This document shows, piece after piece, positions 12,036 through 25,195 of a stretch of DNA of 64,000 nt. The DNA comes from Sipunculus nudus (lineage: Eukaryota; Annelida; Sipuncula; Golfingiida; Sipunculidae). Numbering within the stretch: the first letter of the stretch is position 1; the number at the start of each line of letters is the position of its first letter. The notes under the pieces were generated by a model. That model was given only the letters and a program-made list of their open reading frames with translations. It had not been told where the DNA came from and ran no database searches. The stretch is taken from contig CM049313.1 of the NCBI GenBank assembly GCA_026874595.1, positions 57,059,159 through 57,123,158 on the forward strand, read 5' to 3'. Made by a program: the position numbers and the translations under genes.

Positions 12036-12830
12036 GCGTCCACATGCTTTTCCAAGAAGTTGCTTTTGTGACCTTGACCTTTTACCTTGCAGCATCAAAC
12101 TATGAAGTATTCTTCTCCAGTTGGCAGGGAAGCCATATGAGAAAGATAGAGGGATGGAATGAAAAGTTTGGCTTAAAATGTGTCCACAAGCTATTTAGAG
12201 TCCACAACCTAGTTCCACAAATTTGTCGACAGATGGCCCCTGTGACCTTAACCTTTGACCTAGTGATCCCAAATCCCAAAAGTTTCTTGCGCTGTTGAAA
12301 AGTGAACATGTGTGGAAGATCGAAGGTTTGAGATGAAAAGTTTGGCTTTAATGCATCCACAATCTTTTTAAAGAAGTGAGTCCTGTGACCTTGACCTTGT
12401 GACCTCATGAACCAAAAATCAAAAGGATTCTTACTTTATTGTTGGGTCATATATAAGTCAAGTTAGAAAACTAATATGGCACACCAAACTTGAGTTATAA
12501 TCCGGAAACAAACTTGTGGACAGATGGTCCCTGTAAACCTGACCTTTTACCCTATTGCCCAAAAATCAAAAGGATTCTTCCCCTATTTGCAGGTTAGCTA
12601 TATGTGGAAGATGGAAGGTTTGGGATGACGAGTTTGGCCTAAAATACATCCACAATCTTTTTAAAGAAGTGGGTCCTGTGACTTTGATCTCATTACCTTA
12701 AAATCAAAAGCGTTCTTAATTAAGTCAAGTTTAAAACCAATATGTCAATCCAAACTGGAGTTATCATCCGGAAGAGAATTTGTGGACATACGGACAGACT
12801 GACGGACAGGGTGGTTACTATACGGCAAAT
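12036..12830 (+). repeat. 'GTGACCTTGACC' repeat block (about 5 diverged units)
   Basis: TGTGACCTTGACCTTTTACC-like phrases recur about every 140-180 bp (near 12066, 12240, 12385, 12535, 12678). Each is followed by variants of CCAAAAATCAAAAGGATTCTT, TGTGGAAGATGGAAGGTTTG and ATCCACAATCTTTTTAAAG. The block ends with a GGACAGACTGACGGACAGGG tail. Blocks of this wording are dispersed in bivalve genomes. Open frames across it are not conserved between units, so it is not coding. Confidence 0.65.
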
Positions 12831-13286
12831 GCTTATTCAAACAGGGCTCTAATAAACAGTCAAGGCTTTTGGACTCAAGATGAAAAGACAGTTCAGAATC
12901 TGATAGTCTCAGTAATTTGGCAGTCTCTAAATTCAGGGGGAAATACATAAAAGAAGATAAAAAAATACAGGTGGCACCACCAGTCATCAGGAACTGAAGA
13001 AACCAGTCTTAATCAATAAACGTACCAGATTTCGGAACACTAAATGGAACCACAGCTGAGAAACTCTCATGATTGCTGTCATTTGACGGTCTCAAAAATT
13101 AAAAAAAAAAAATCATAAAAAAAAATAGAAAAAAAATCAGGGGGCGCCACCACTTTTCGGTAAACTAGTCATGGTCAACATTCAAGGCAAGATTCATGGC
13201 AATCCGTGCATTAATTATCTGGAAGTTTGGTATCAAATTTTTATTTTTTCTGTGGGATACTTGCTAGCCGCATAGCTTAGAGGATA
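12831..13286. other. Unassigned stretch between repeats
   Basis: No gene was seen. It contains A-rich simple sequence (13090-13140) and two similar phrases around CGCCACCACTTTT and GGCACCACCAGTC. Confidence 0.35.
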
Positions 13287-14263
13287 CAGTGAACTCCCGC
13301 ATGACGACCACCCCGTTAACACGACCACCCCGCTAACATGTCCACTTTTCTTGGTCCCAGAATTGTCCAATATAGATCATCATATAAAAAACTTCGGTAA
13401 CATGACCGCCCCGCTATCACGACCAACGAGCAGCTTTTTGGTCCCGACCTTCAGATGAGCCCCCGTATCAGGACCACTAGCCCGTGGCGACCGCGACCTG
13501 TGAAGCAGATGACACGCTCATCGCCCAGCTTGGACTTAGATAATAGCCCGTAATGAAACAGCCGTATGACGACCACTAGCCAGTGGCGACCGCGGCCCGT
13601 TGAGCAGATGACACGCTCTTCGCCCAGCTTGGACGTAGATAATAGCACTTAGTTAATTAGCCAGGCACGCTGGAAAGTTTTCTTTCATCTACCCGGCACT
13701 GGTTTGGCTTGTTTATGATGCCGCCCAACATGTTAGCTAACTTATACTTATCCGTTACATTGTTTGTTGAGTACGGCTGTTAGATTAGCATTTAACATCC
13801 TGATCTAAAAGGAGTTTGGCAAACATAACTGACACGACATTTATGCATTCAGGTCAGCAAAGTAAAACTGACAAATCACATTTCAATGATCAAGCAGGAA
13901 CCATATAAATAACACTTTATTATGTTCTCACTACCGGTTTGACATCAGACCATCTTCCTGTTAAGACCAATGCTGCAAGAATGACTACAATGCCAACTCG
14001 TAAAAACCTAAAGAGCTCAGCCCCAAGGAGAAGATAGAACTCATCAAGACCGCCAAGACTCGGTACAAGTAAAAAAATAGCCACTCAGTATGGGATTTTA
14101 AATCAAAACGGGACAACAACTTAACATTTACTTGAAATACCCTTATTATCGCCTGCGTTATAATAGGCAGACTAATGTACAAGCATCCCGCTAACATGAT
14201 CACCCCGCTAACACGACCACTTTGCCTGGTCCCTCAGGTGGTCGCGTTAGTGGGGTTTTACTG
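13287..14263. mobile_element. Non-autonomous pogo/Tigger-like DNA transposon (977 bp)
   Basis: The left end reads TA|CAGTGAACTCCCGCATGACG and the right end, read inward, CAGTAAAACCCCACTAACGC, then both reach GACCACC. Both ends abut TA, the target duplication of the Tc1/mariner-pogo superfamily. CCCCGCTAACACGACCAC-like subterminal motifs recur near the left end (13308-13346, 13396-13426) and right end (14184-14220). Inside is a duplicated ~99-bp unit (13472 and 13571). No transposase domain was recognised, so it is a deletion derivative that needed an enzyme supplied in trans. Confidence 0.8.
13472..13650. repeat. Tandem duplication, 99-bp period
   Basis: GACCACTAGC...GTGGCGACCGCG...GCAGATGACACGCTC...CGCCCAGCTTGGAC is present twice, 99 bp apart, inside the Tigger-like element. 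A - strand open frame (13451-13648) merely reads the two copies. Confidence 0.75.
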
Positions 14264-17200
14264 TATATGTTGCAGTCACCTAATTTTAGTTTTTTATTTA
14301 TATTGACCTCCTTAGATAATCACTTAACAGTTTCTAGAGTCAGCGGTAACGATTTGTGCCCTGCTAACAGGGGGAGGCGGACAGAGCTTCATGTCTATAC
14401 ATCAGTCGGCTGAGCTAGAAACTTCCAGTGGCCGATATATCAATTAAAATATTTACAGCTAAACTCTTTTTGCTTCAGTGAACAGATCGGCGTAAATATT
14501 TTATGACTGAATGTTGTACAAAGCTTGCATATCGGTTCTTTTTTTAGCAATTACCAACAATGAATGGCTCTGAACTGTTTATCATTGTCTCAAAGAAATT
14601 AGCATAGTTTGTATAAGAACAGAAAAATGTGTTTAAATGAATATGAGGCTTGACGCCTGAAACCAGCTTGTATTAGTTTTGAGCATTGTCCATTTTAGCT
14701 CCGCCAAACAAAACCAACAGTTCCCTAACCCTCCCGCATACCAACAATATGTCTCTTCATTTTTTTTTTAAATAGCAATACAGATAAAAAGGCTACGGGT
14801 CATTTGGCTTTAGTCTCCTTTTTGTGTCACGTTCGTCTTTTGATCGAAGAGCCGCTTGCCGCCAAGTATCGTCCATTCTATGTTGTCAATGCTTTGCACG
14901 GAAATGTTCCTGTTGGTCGTTATGACAACGAACATGATCTTGCGACGCTGTTGAATGCTGCTGAATCGACTACAACTAGGGGGTTTGTACGGATCAATTC
15001 TTTTCAGTTCGCCAGGACACTTTGCTAAAAGTATCAAGAATCCTGTCTATTATTTGTGTCATCGTATCTTTAACTTATCACGTGTGCTGTTTCCTGTTAA
15101 CAAATATCTAAACAGGAAATTTACATATGTGATGAAATTAAATCTGCCAATACAAACATTTAGTCAACAATTGATAACTGGATACTTAATTATTAATATT
15201 CACAATTAAATTACTCCGTATATTCTCATTACTCTGTCGTGATATTTGTAAACTAGACTAATAAGGGTTAGACTGTATGAAACTATGAATAGTATTTTGA
15301 TATCATGTTCACTAAGCTGAACGAAATCTATGTCCCTCAATAAATAAATCTCTTAAACGTGCCAAATAAATCAAACATGGTTCAGTTTTGGAAGTAAGAG
15401 CTGACATTAAATGGAAATATACCGAGAGCCATGTTTGTAGGGAAGCTGAGATCATTAATGTATGTACACTGGATTTCATTTTGTCCTGATGGTGTCAACT
15501 GATATTGTGCTTCATATGCTATATGTATATTCACGAGACCATGGATAGTTTGGGCAAACACTAATGGTAAAAGCATTGCTTTGATTCAAAATTGCCTACT
15601 GACAACTGTCACCCTAACTGTCGCAAAGTTAAAAGGACCTAATGTCATGTTTCGATTTCAGGATTACTCCAGTCGATTTATACAAAAACATGGAACATGG
15701 AGTGGTATAAACAAAGTCATGGTCTTAATTTGCATAATAAATATGATTACCTATAAGAATCCATTTAAGCTGTGTATATATCAATAGAAAACTGTTTGGC
15801 ATTTCGGTAGGGGCACATATATGTTGTGACATCCTGCAAGTGCGTTGTTATATTTTATATAACCTACGTACACACATTCATTTAAGTCATTCATTGACGT
15901 CACCACGTCACAATGTCACTCTAGTCTCAGTCACAATACGTACATGGGTGATGTTATATTGGTTGAAAAAAACCCATGTACATTGAATAACGTAACTATT
16001 TGTCTTCTTTAGGTCATTCGTGTCTTTGACCGATAAAATGTGATTCGTCTGGATCTCATGCTAAAATATCCTGAATTAATACGATTAACAAGTGTGTTAC
16101 TATTTAATTTTCGCCAAAAATCATTATCTTTAATTATATTCTATACAAATAAGACTAAGATTAAATGTTAAAACAAACAAATAAGGCAAAAAAAACCAGC
16201 AAAAAATCCCTAAAAATCTTAGATAAAAATTTATTATGAGGAATTAAACTTCAGATAATAACATACATCCATATTTTAATTTGCTTTATCCCAAGGATAT
16301 GTGCAGGATTTAATTATTTTTATCTGTCCCTTGGCATATTCGGAATAAATTTTAGGTCAGTCTCCCTTTCTAATTAATAAATCAATAAAAGGATTTATTC
16401 CTGTGTTATATTTTACAAAAGATATGCAGAGTGTCCAAACGTATACAATGATATAATACTTTTTTGAAAATAAAAAACAATAGATTTCCATATTAATTTA
16501 TAAAGTGGATATATTTCCATCCAGAATAATGATAATTTGGGGGAAGGCTCCGTAATTTTCAGAAATCTTCAGACATTTAAGGCAATATTGAAAATATTTC
16601 GTTATAGATCTTCGGTTGATTAGTTTTTTTTTATATTCGAAGTGTTGCCATGGCTGACTGTTTTAATGGGAGAATAAAGACAAGCATCATACCCTTTATT
16701 CTAACAAATATCGTTATAAATGACCAGTTTTGCAGCCATTGTCTGATAACCGATATATACATCTGTATGAATCACATATACTCAAAATATGAGAATGTCA
16801 GTGAAGAAATGTTTACCACGTTTTATTGCGCTTTCCCTTTTGATATCTAAATGGAAATTTATTTATAAATTAATAAATTTTATAAATTTATAAATTTAAA
16901 TTAAATTAATTTGATTATACAGTTTTTTTTCCAAAATAACCACTTTAATTTTTCTTATATTTCGAACATTTTATTTTTGCTTAAACAGTAACTTTGTATT
17001 AAAAGGCGAGTGTATAAAATAATCCTTGAATTCCTATAAAATATGAGCTATTTCTAGTTGTTCTAAAAGTTTGTCTGGGATGCAGCATAACATAGCGGAA
17101 GGATATTGTAATTATTGTAATTCAAAGATATATTACGAGCTTACGGTCAACACAACAGCACGGAGTGCTCTGTTTCATTGAATGCTTAAAATTCAGACAA

Positions 17201-18997
17201 CACTTTAACAGCAAGAGCGTCCATTTTTTTAGCCTCGTACGCGCATCATCTCCGTCACTTCCTGAGGTTAGGAGACTTTCAGCTGAAAGGTCACATCACT
17301 TATAGGAAAAATGTAAAATCAACACATGTTTAATAGTTGACAATGCCGGTTTCACGGAAGAAATGAACCCCATCTATCCACTTGAGATATTCAATAAGTA
17401 TTAGCAAGATCCTGAACAATAAATTATAATTAATTTATTAAACATTTACCCTAAGTACACCACCTGTGGCACTCATGCTTCTTGTCTGCAAACTACTGCT
17501 AATCTCATATAAAACTGTAAAAGAAATTCTATACATTAATTTGATATGGATACTCTCATTTCTGTAATTAGAAAATGATCAAGTTCATTCAGGTTCTTTT
17601 CCAACTAAAATGGTTGATATACCGTAAATATAACAGTTACAGATAAAACACACAGCTGTCATTAAATGTGGCAGAAATATCTTTACTCTGTTCTAATATA
17701 AACAAAACATTTCAATGAAAGAAGTGCTATATTATATTCAGCCGTGTGTAAATAAATATTTAAGTTGTATCCGTTAGATAATATACTGTGCAGCCTTGTC
17801 GATTGGGTCGTCATAGCGACAGAGAACGATTTGACTAGCGGGCGACACCGCAGCAGCTCCAATGTATTGTGATATCCGGGAAAGGGTATGCAGTCGATAC
17901 ACAAGTTCAAGCAGCTTGGTGCAACAGCCTAACCGGGGGAATCCTTGACTGGGATCCTTGTGAAGTCGCAAAGACACAACCACGGTAAGCCTAAGCCTCC
18001 AATTAAATCTGTCAGTAAATTAAATATAACAATAATTAACAGGTTGATTAATTGTAATCCAATCTATTCTTCATTATAGTATACCTTTATTTCGAAATCA
18101 TGTTTTATTTTGAAAGGAAGCTATTTAAGTTCACTGAATAGAAGCATGGTTGTCGCTAATATATTCATACCACGTGACCGGTGCAACATTGAACATGGTC
18201 ATAAATAAAATATAATTTACAACGAATGTTTGCTCTTCCCTGCACCAACCAACTATTTAAAGATAGAAAATATAGAATATCGCTTTCTCTAAAATAAAAG
18301 GAAAAGCAACTTTAATACCTCATTTTGTAGCAACTGGAATTTTTTTTTTAATTTCAACAGTATAGCGGCCTCTCAGTTTAAGAATTTAATTTCTCTTCAT
18401 TTGAAAGACAAGACAATGAAACGGAAAATGAATACAAAGAAAAGTAGATTCACTGTGAATGATTCGCAGTGAACCGACCTTTTGTGTATTCATGTATAAT
18501 TTCTCTAGAGAATTCACCAGAATGATTTTTCTTAATCGCCAAGATAGTAGTTCAGTTTAGAATTTCGAAATTAACTGTTTAGACTCTTTTTGTCATTTAT
18601 TTTGTGAGCTAGAATGGACATTAAAAACACGAAGGACTAAGAGGCGTGTATTTAAAGTAAGCATTTTCTATTCAGTCAATAGACGCTAATAGAAACATGA
18701 AACATCATGGCAACGTGTATTTGAATTATCAGTATGTGAGGACATCGATCTCCATTGTTTTGTCTGACTTCTGAAACAAAAGGCTACAGGTATTACCTGC
18801 TCATGCAACTGTAAAATTGATAAACATTTATTGAGCTGTTTAATGGCAGTTAAAACTGCAATCTTTATTTTAGATGGAAATCACTATATAAGTGTACGTG
18901 CACCTATTTGATTTTTTTTCTCAGGTAAATATCTTTTGGCACAAGGTGCTACGAAGAAAACAAAGCAGATTGGTTAATGCACGCTATGATATCCTTA
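14264..18997. other. Long AT-rich gene-poor stretch
   Basis: No gene, RNA or dated mobile element was supported across 4.7 kb. Small items: a foldback with ~16-nt arms (AGTTTCTAGA near 14329 against its complement near 14415), a TGACGTCA CRE-like palindrome near 15896, and an AT-only palindromic tract at 16855-16915. Overlapping short frames at 14804-15037 on both strands have no family resemblance. Confidence 0.4.
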
Positions 18998-19191
18998 CTT
19001 TTTTTTATTATTGAACATATGATACAAATACAATGACATGATTTTACATCATCATACAATGTTCATACAACATAAACATGTATACATGTATACATTCACA
19101 CTGAGGTTGAAAAAACACAAACTCGATGCACATAAACAACAAATTCTGACAGGGTACATTATAAACATAATTAAACCTGTAGGTGAAGTTT

Positions 19192-22100
19192 TTATGTTTG
19201 TTTTAAGATGGATATTATTTCGGCAATGTTTTTCTTTAAAATATATTTATTTTTAAATTGTTTCCATTTCTGGTCATGTATTACTATTTTGCCTTTTCCT
19301 CTAGCCATGTTTTCTTCTATTTTATATATCTGCAATACATAGTTTGTGTACATACAGAATGAAGGAATTTTTTCTTTACATTTACATGTGTATATGAAAT
19401 GTTTAAAGAGTAGTATTAGAATATCTAGAAGGGTGTCGTTAGTGGTATTCATAATTAGAAAGGTTTCTGTGAAATTGCTCATGTGTCTTTCAAACAAATT
19501 TTTTTTAAATATGATATTAGGCTGTATGTTATTTCACAGTGATGAAATATATGAGAATATGTCTCTGTCTTTTTTTGCATAAAGTGCACAGTTCTGTATC
19601 GCGTTTTTTCAAATATATAGAGGAAAGGGTTCAGAGGTAGGATCTTATATAGTAGATTAAACACAAAGGTTCTTAGCTTCTCAGAAACAGTAATACTGGT
19701 TATATTTTTGAAGGATTTAAGTATGTTTTCATTATTTTGTAAATCTAACTCTCTGGTCCACTTTTCCATTGATTTGACTGGCAAAATATAGAGGTTATTA
19801 AGTAAATCGCTATAAATGAAATGTGAAGTGTTTTTCATTTTTAAGATTTTTTCAATCCTAACTCTTTGGTTGTTCTTTAGATCTTTTTTGCAAGTTACTG
19901 GGATTGCATACAGCAGTCCTGTGTAATGCATAAAGTTTGTATCTACTCATTTAATCTTCAGAGGTAAAAAATGTTACATCGTTTCCCACATTTTTAGTAA
20001 TGTCTGAAATTGTTTGGACCCCTGCAATATATAATTTATTATAAAATATTACTGTGTTATTTATTTTTATGTGAGAGTTAAACCACAAAGTTTGTGACTG
20101 AATTTCACTTGTAGAATCCATCTTAGTGTAATTGTAGTTGCACCAGTATTGTTGTACTTCTTTCCAGAATGGATCTCAAGAGAGACTCAAATTTTTTTAT
20201 ATCATTCACTCTTAAGTTACATTTAAATATATAGGTACCTAGATTTTTCAATTGTACATTGATAATCTGTCTCCAACCATTTTCAGTGGAGCCATTAAGA
20301 AAACGTTTAACCCATGAGATTTTTAAAGATCGGATTTAGCTTGAAGATTAATCATATTTAACCCTCCTTTATCTCTCGGTGCTATTAAATGTTTCTCTTA
20401 ACCTTGTCTGGTTGGTTATTCCATATAAATTTGAAAATTTAATCTTTCCACTTCTTTTATAGAAGTTTGTGATGCTTTAAGAAGTACAAGGGGTAAATAT
20501 ATGAGTTGTGAAATAATATATGTTTTCACAATGGTTATCCTTCCAGACAAGGACATAATTCTGTGTCTCCAGATATTTATAATAGTTTTTAATTTTTCTA
20601 GGGATTTCTTTATAGTTAGTTTCTATCATTTTTTTCCATTCCCGATAAATTGAGATTCCTAAAATTTTAACTGGATTAGTACACCAACACAGACCCAAGT
20701 CTTATAATTATGCCTGATTATAAAAGTAGTCTGTTATTGGCATTATTGTTGTTTTTTCTATGTTAACTTTAAGACCTGATATTTGTTGAAATCTTTTAAA
20801 TACATCCAAAACTACTTTGATTGACATTGGTTCTCCTGTAAGAGTTAAAACAGTGTCATCTGCATACTGAATAATTTTATGTTCCTTCTGATCGACTATT
20901 ACTCCTTTTATTTAACAGTTATTCCTGATTTTATTTGCTAGTATTTCTGCTGCCATGATGAATAAATATGGTGAGAGGGGGCATCCCTATCTAACACCTC
21001 TTGTTACTGAGAGGAAATCAGTGGCCCATCCTCAGTTCAGAACACAGCTAAAAATATTATGATATAATATCTTAATCCAATTTTGAAGGATTGGTCCAAA
21101 ATTAGATGCTTGAAGAACACCTTGAATATAAGGCCATTCTAACTGATCAAATGCTTTTTCAAAATCAACTGATAACAGATAAGCTCCAATCTTTTTATTT
21201 TTTAAATGTGAGATAATGCTTATAATTTTATTATGTTTTCTCCAATATATCTATTTTTCATGAAACCAGTTTAATCTGAATGTATTATTGAAGGTAAGAC
21301 TAATTTCAGTTTATTGGCTAAAGTTTTTGCTAATATTTTATAATCGGTATTAATAAGAGAAAGGGGACGCCAGTTTTTCAAAAGTAGTTTGTCCCTTACT
21401 TCTTTGAGGAATAAGACATATTATCCCTTGACGCATAGTGAATGGAAGGCAGCCTTTATTATAGGAGTAACTTATAGCATTTATAAAATATTCTTTTAAA
21501 TCTGACCAAAACATTTTATTAAATTCTACCATCTGGACCTGGAGTCTTATTAAGAGTCATTGAATCAATAGTGTTTTTATATTCTTCAGTTTTAAATTAT
21601 TCTTCACACGAAGTCCTTTCCACTTCATTAAGCATTTTATTATTTTCCAGTGAAAAAAATCCCTATTAATATTATTAGACTTGGCTTGAGCTGTATATAA
21701 ATTTGTATAAAATTGTAAATCCTCATTTAATATGTCTTTGGATTCTATTATTATTCTACATTGTTTATCTTTGAGATTTATTTTAGATTTTTTCTTTTTT
21801 CCAGGTTAAGAAAATATTTAGTAGGTTTGCCCCCCCCCCCTCTGTAAACCAGGTGGTTCTACATCTTATAATTGCTCCTCTTGTTTTCTCTTCAACAAAC
21901 TCTTTATGGTTATTAACTGCGACTTCCCAATTTTCTTTGTCTTTAGTATCACCTGTTGTGTTATATATAGTCTGCAGGTGATGAGTAAATCTTTCTGAAT
22001 GTTTAATTTGTTGTGTTTGTACTTTTTTTCTTGTAAGTTGCATGTGCTGTTGTTTCTCCTCTAATCTGAAATTTTAAAGTATCCCACATTAATGATGGAT

Positions 22101-22952
22101 TTGTTCCTTTATTATTGTTAATAGTATCTTTTATACACTCTTTTATTTTGGAGATATAGCACTGATCCTTTAATAACGACCAATTTAATTTCCAGAAACC
22201 TGGTCCATTCTTATGTTCTATTATTGCCATGTTTATTGTAATTAAAGAATGGTCACTTTTATACTCAGCTTCAATGTCAGATTGGTTTATACCAATTACA
22301 TATTACTTATTAGGCTATCATTAATTAGAAAGAAGTCAAGTCTGCAAAATACTGGATTAGGAAGATATCTATTCCAGGTATATTCTAAATGGTTGCGATG
22401 TTGTAATCTCAGGATATCCGATAACTGTTCTAATTCCCTCCAATGTTTTATCGCTTGTCTAGACCTAATGTGACTTCTAGAGTGCCCACCCTTTTTATCT
22501 AAGTTTGGATTAAGAGTTGAATTAAAATCCCAACCCATTATTAAATTGCCTGTGCAGATGTTGCTTATATCATTAATAAGTTCCTCAAAGAAACATGGTT
22601 CATCCTTATTTGGTGCATATATGTTAACAAAGGAGATATCATGTTGACCTATTATTGTATTAATAATTAAATATCTTCAATGATAATCCCTTCTTACACC
22701 TTTCATCTCTAATCCAGTTTTGTTTTTAATTAATGTTCATACCCCTCTTGCTTGGTTAGTGCCGTGGCTAAAATATATCTGATGTCCCCATTCTGATTTC
22801 CATTTATTTTCACAGTTTGAAGTACTATGAGTCACTTGTAAAAATATAATGTGACATTCTTTCTTGCTTAACCAATGAAAAATTTCTCTCCTTTTAGAAT
22901 AACTGGCCAGTCCTCTGGCATTCAATGATATTATCTGACAAGTATTAGACAT
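19192..22952 (-). pseudogene. LINE ORF2 (endonuclease-reverse transcriptase), multiply broken
   Basis: Pieces in order are: endonuclease N-part 22952-22737; mid-endonuclease 22538-22296 (MGWDFNSTLNPN and CRLDFFL boxes); linker 22230-21783; RT entry 21532-21350 (LPFTMRQGIICLIPQ); palm around 20866-20700; post-RT 20698-20477; C-terminal region 19931-19192 (HHCEITYSLISYL). Stops include TGA codons just after ARGV (about 22737) and in RRDYH*RYL (about 22680). In the living family this protein nicks DNA and primes reverse transcription of its own mRNA. This copy cannot encode it. Confidence 0.85.
21830..21840. repeat. Poly-C run inside LINE
   Basis: An 11-nt C run interrupts the decayed ORF2 and arose after insertion or by homopolymer expansion. 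Confidence 0.9.
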
Positions 22953-22955
22953 ATA

Positions 22956-24689
22956 TGTACTATGTTAATTATTTTTTTACAAATGATTTAAAAATAAATA
23001 TTAATTCAATTTTGGTCATTAATGTACCCACATTACATAAAACAACTAAGACTAACATACAGAAATCAGCAAAAGTTATTAAGTAAGGTTGATGATAACA
23101 GATACGTGACGTGATAATATGATTCCAAGTGATGATATGTAGTAAGTTCTGCTGCATCTTGCAACAGAAAGAATACCTATCAAACGCTGACTACTTATCA
23201 GCAGTGCTCTTTATTATGTTTATAATAATTTAAAAAAAAAAACTTAACTTTTAACAATAAACAAGGTAATCTAACAAATTTTAAGTTATAAAAATATATT
23301 CTATCCTATCTGGCAGGTTATATGAACAAACCTTTAAGATACAGCAGTCCTGCCAAGATGCATAATATGTCATGTCTTGTGACCTCTAACCTAATTAAAA
23401 TACATGCATTTTGCTGAGACTTTTAGATCAAGTAAAAATCTGTATTGGTAAATATTTATACTGATTTTAATAGAACTAATCTATTAGATTTTGGCATCAG
23501 CATGGTGCCATCAAAATCTGTTGAATTCTGACCTCATTATATAAATGTGGATTTAAGGGGAGATGTTATATTAGTTCAATTAAAGTTGAATTTCATTAAC
23601 GTCTACAATATTTCTGGTAATTTATTGTGGAGCTCAACATTGGTAGGTTTCTATTGAAGCAGGGGTTTAACATTGACGCGGGCGGTGCTTGAGAACCATA
23701 CCATTTTTTTTTGCCTTACAGGTCTTGGTATCAACCAAAAAATTAATTTAAAAATTATTTTTAGCTTTAATGAAGTGTATACATATTTAGAATCCTCAGA
23801 ATATTTTCTATTAGCCGTGCTTTTTATAAATAACTATTTTGTTGTTGGTCTAAAGAATTTAAATAAAATGAAGAATGAAGTGTCCTGAAAGAATCAACCT
23901 TATTCACTGTGGCGGCCATTTTGGCAGCTATATTATGGGTTTAAATTTGCCTTTTACATGAAACGTAAAACGTCAGTCATGGCTCTCGTGATGCCTGCAT
24001 GAAACTGACAGTTAAAATACCATTATTATAAGCAACTTACTTATATTTATGACGACTTTTTTTAATTAACATGGTGCTTACACGTTTGTATTCTATAAAT
24101 AACCAGATTGTGATATTGGACTCTTAAATACCCAAAAATTGTTTTCGTTTCATTCGGCCTTGGGGGGGGGGGGGGGGGAGGACCCATATATAAACTTTCT
24201 CCATTGACGTTTTCCAGAATACAAAGTATTAATTAGCCACAAGTTTATAGATTATGTTCGAGGGGAACATTTCGTACCCTTTTAACACATAAAAACAGAC
24301 ATAATTTGCATATACTATATGGCAACCGAGGGGCTTAGCATAACGAATAATTTGTTTTTCTTAGTTAAAAAATTGGAACAGTTTAACCTGTTGACATTCT
24401 TTTTTTGGGATAATCCTTGAACATAAAGCAGCCAAAACTGTCTAAATTTAATGTCATAAACCCATTTGATAATTCAATCTATTTCCAGCATACGGAATTG
24501 AAAACTACTGATACCTTCTTTGTTGTTTAAGATCAAAAGGCTTTAGGGGGTTATGGTCAGTTCAATCTCGACTACCTCTCAAACTTAAATCGGGGGGGGG
24601 GGGGCTATTGGTGCCACCCACTAAATTTAGATACTGTAAACTTAATAAGTTTTTTTTTATGCCACCCACTTAATTTAGATAATTTTACA
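22956..24689. other. Unassigned stretch upstream of the LINE
   Basis: No ORF1 or other gene was recognised. It holds a 17-nt G run at 24162-24178 and a 13-nt G run at 24592-24604. GCCACCCACTAAATTTAG and GCCACCCACTTAATTTAG form a close direct pair around 24613 and 24661. Confidence 0.4.
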
Positions 24690-25195
24690 CATGTTCTTTA
24701 AAGGACATAATCAGGGCAATATAATGCCTATTCTTTCACACTATCAGTTCAGTTTTGCTTTATACAAAAGTTTCTTAACAAAACCATCACCTCACATACG
24801 GCTGTTTAACACGTTGTTATGGCTTTGCGTGTTGGTAAACACAGTCCACGTGCGTCTGTTTATCATAACAAGGCCGCGTGACCGGAGGTCAGATTGTGAG
24901 CCGCACCATGCAGTGTTTCAGCCAGCGGGAACAGGATTTACATTTTTTTTGGCTAAGTCAGTCAGGGCATCTCCTGATGACACGTGTTGTGCTTACACAA
25001 TGCAAACAGCCCCACGCGCTGAGTTTATGATGACACCTGTGATCGCGCCGGTCCACTGTTTTTAACACTCGTTTACAGGAGTAAGAAAACGTTTTCAAGG
25101 CATTATTTTGTAGGTATTGATTTATTTCAAAGGGAACAAGCTATTTTTACGTGTTAATTCAACATGCTTTAAGGTGATTGGACCCCTTTAAGATT
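24690..25195 (+). repeat. Dispersed ~500-bp repeat, copy 1
   Basis: The shared blocks run in order: TTTAAAGGACATAATCAGG, TAACACGTTGTTATGG, GCCAGCGGGAACA, TGGCTAAGTCAGTCAGG, GATCGCGCC, CGTTTACAGGAGTAAG and GATTTATTTCAAAGGGAAC. They match 40350-40965. The 124-residue open frame here (24691-25065) is not preserved in the other copy, so I treat it as non-coding. No terminal repeats or transposase were recognised. Confidence 0.7.

Larger units (their letters stand above)
18998..22955 (-). mobile_element. Decayed L1/Tx1-like LINE (ORF2 and 3' tail)
   Basis: Read on the - strand, an endonuclease start (MSNTCQIISLNARGL at 22952) is followed by an RT with GCPLSPYLF (about 20990) and the YADD catalytic box (20855-20866). 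Then come L1-type post-RT text (NPVKILGISI, about 20660) and a C-terminal part to about 19192. A 3' end with AATAATAAAAAAAA lies at 18998-19012. The order and near-full ORF2 length match L1-clade elements. Frame breaks and stops are scattered throughout. No ORF1 was found upstream of 22955 and no target duplication could be confirmed. Confidence 0.85.

Noticed and set aside
12100..12408. 102-residue - strand open frame with SSQTFDLPHMF and SFHPSIFLIWL phrases
   Set aside because: It reads successive units of the 'GTGACCTTGACC' repeat block; the similar phrases are repeat copies.
14804..15037. Opposed open frames of ~75 residues on both strands
   Set aside because: No family resemblance, no splice context, and full overlap of the two strands suggest chance.
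24691..25065. 124-residue open frame in the dispersed repeat
   Set aside because: The second copy at 40.4 kb does not keep the frame, so it is unlikely to be coding.
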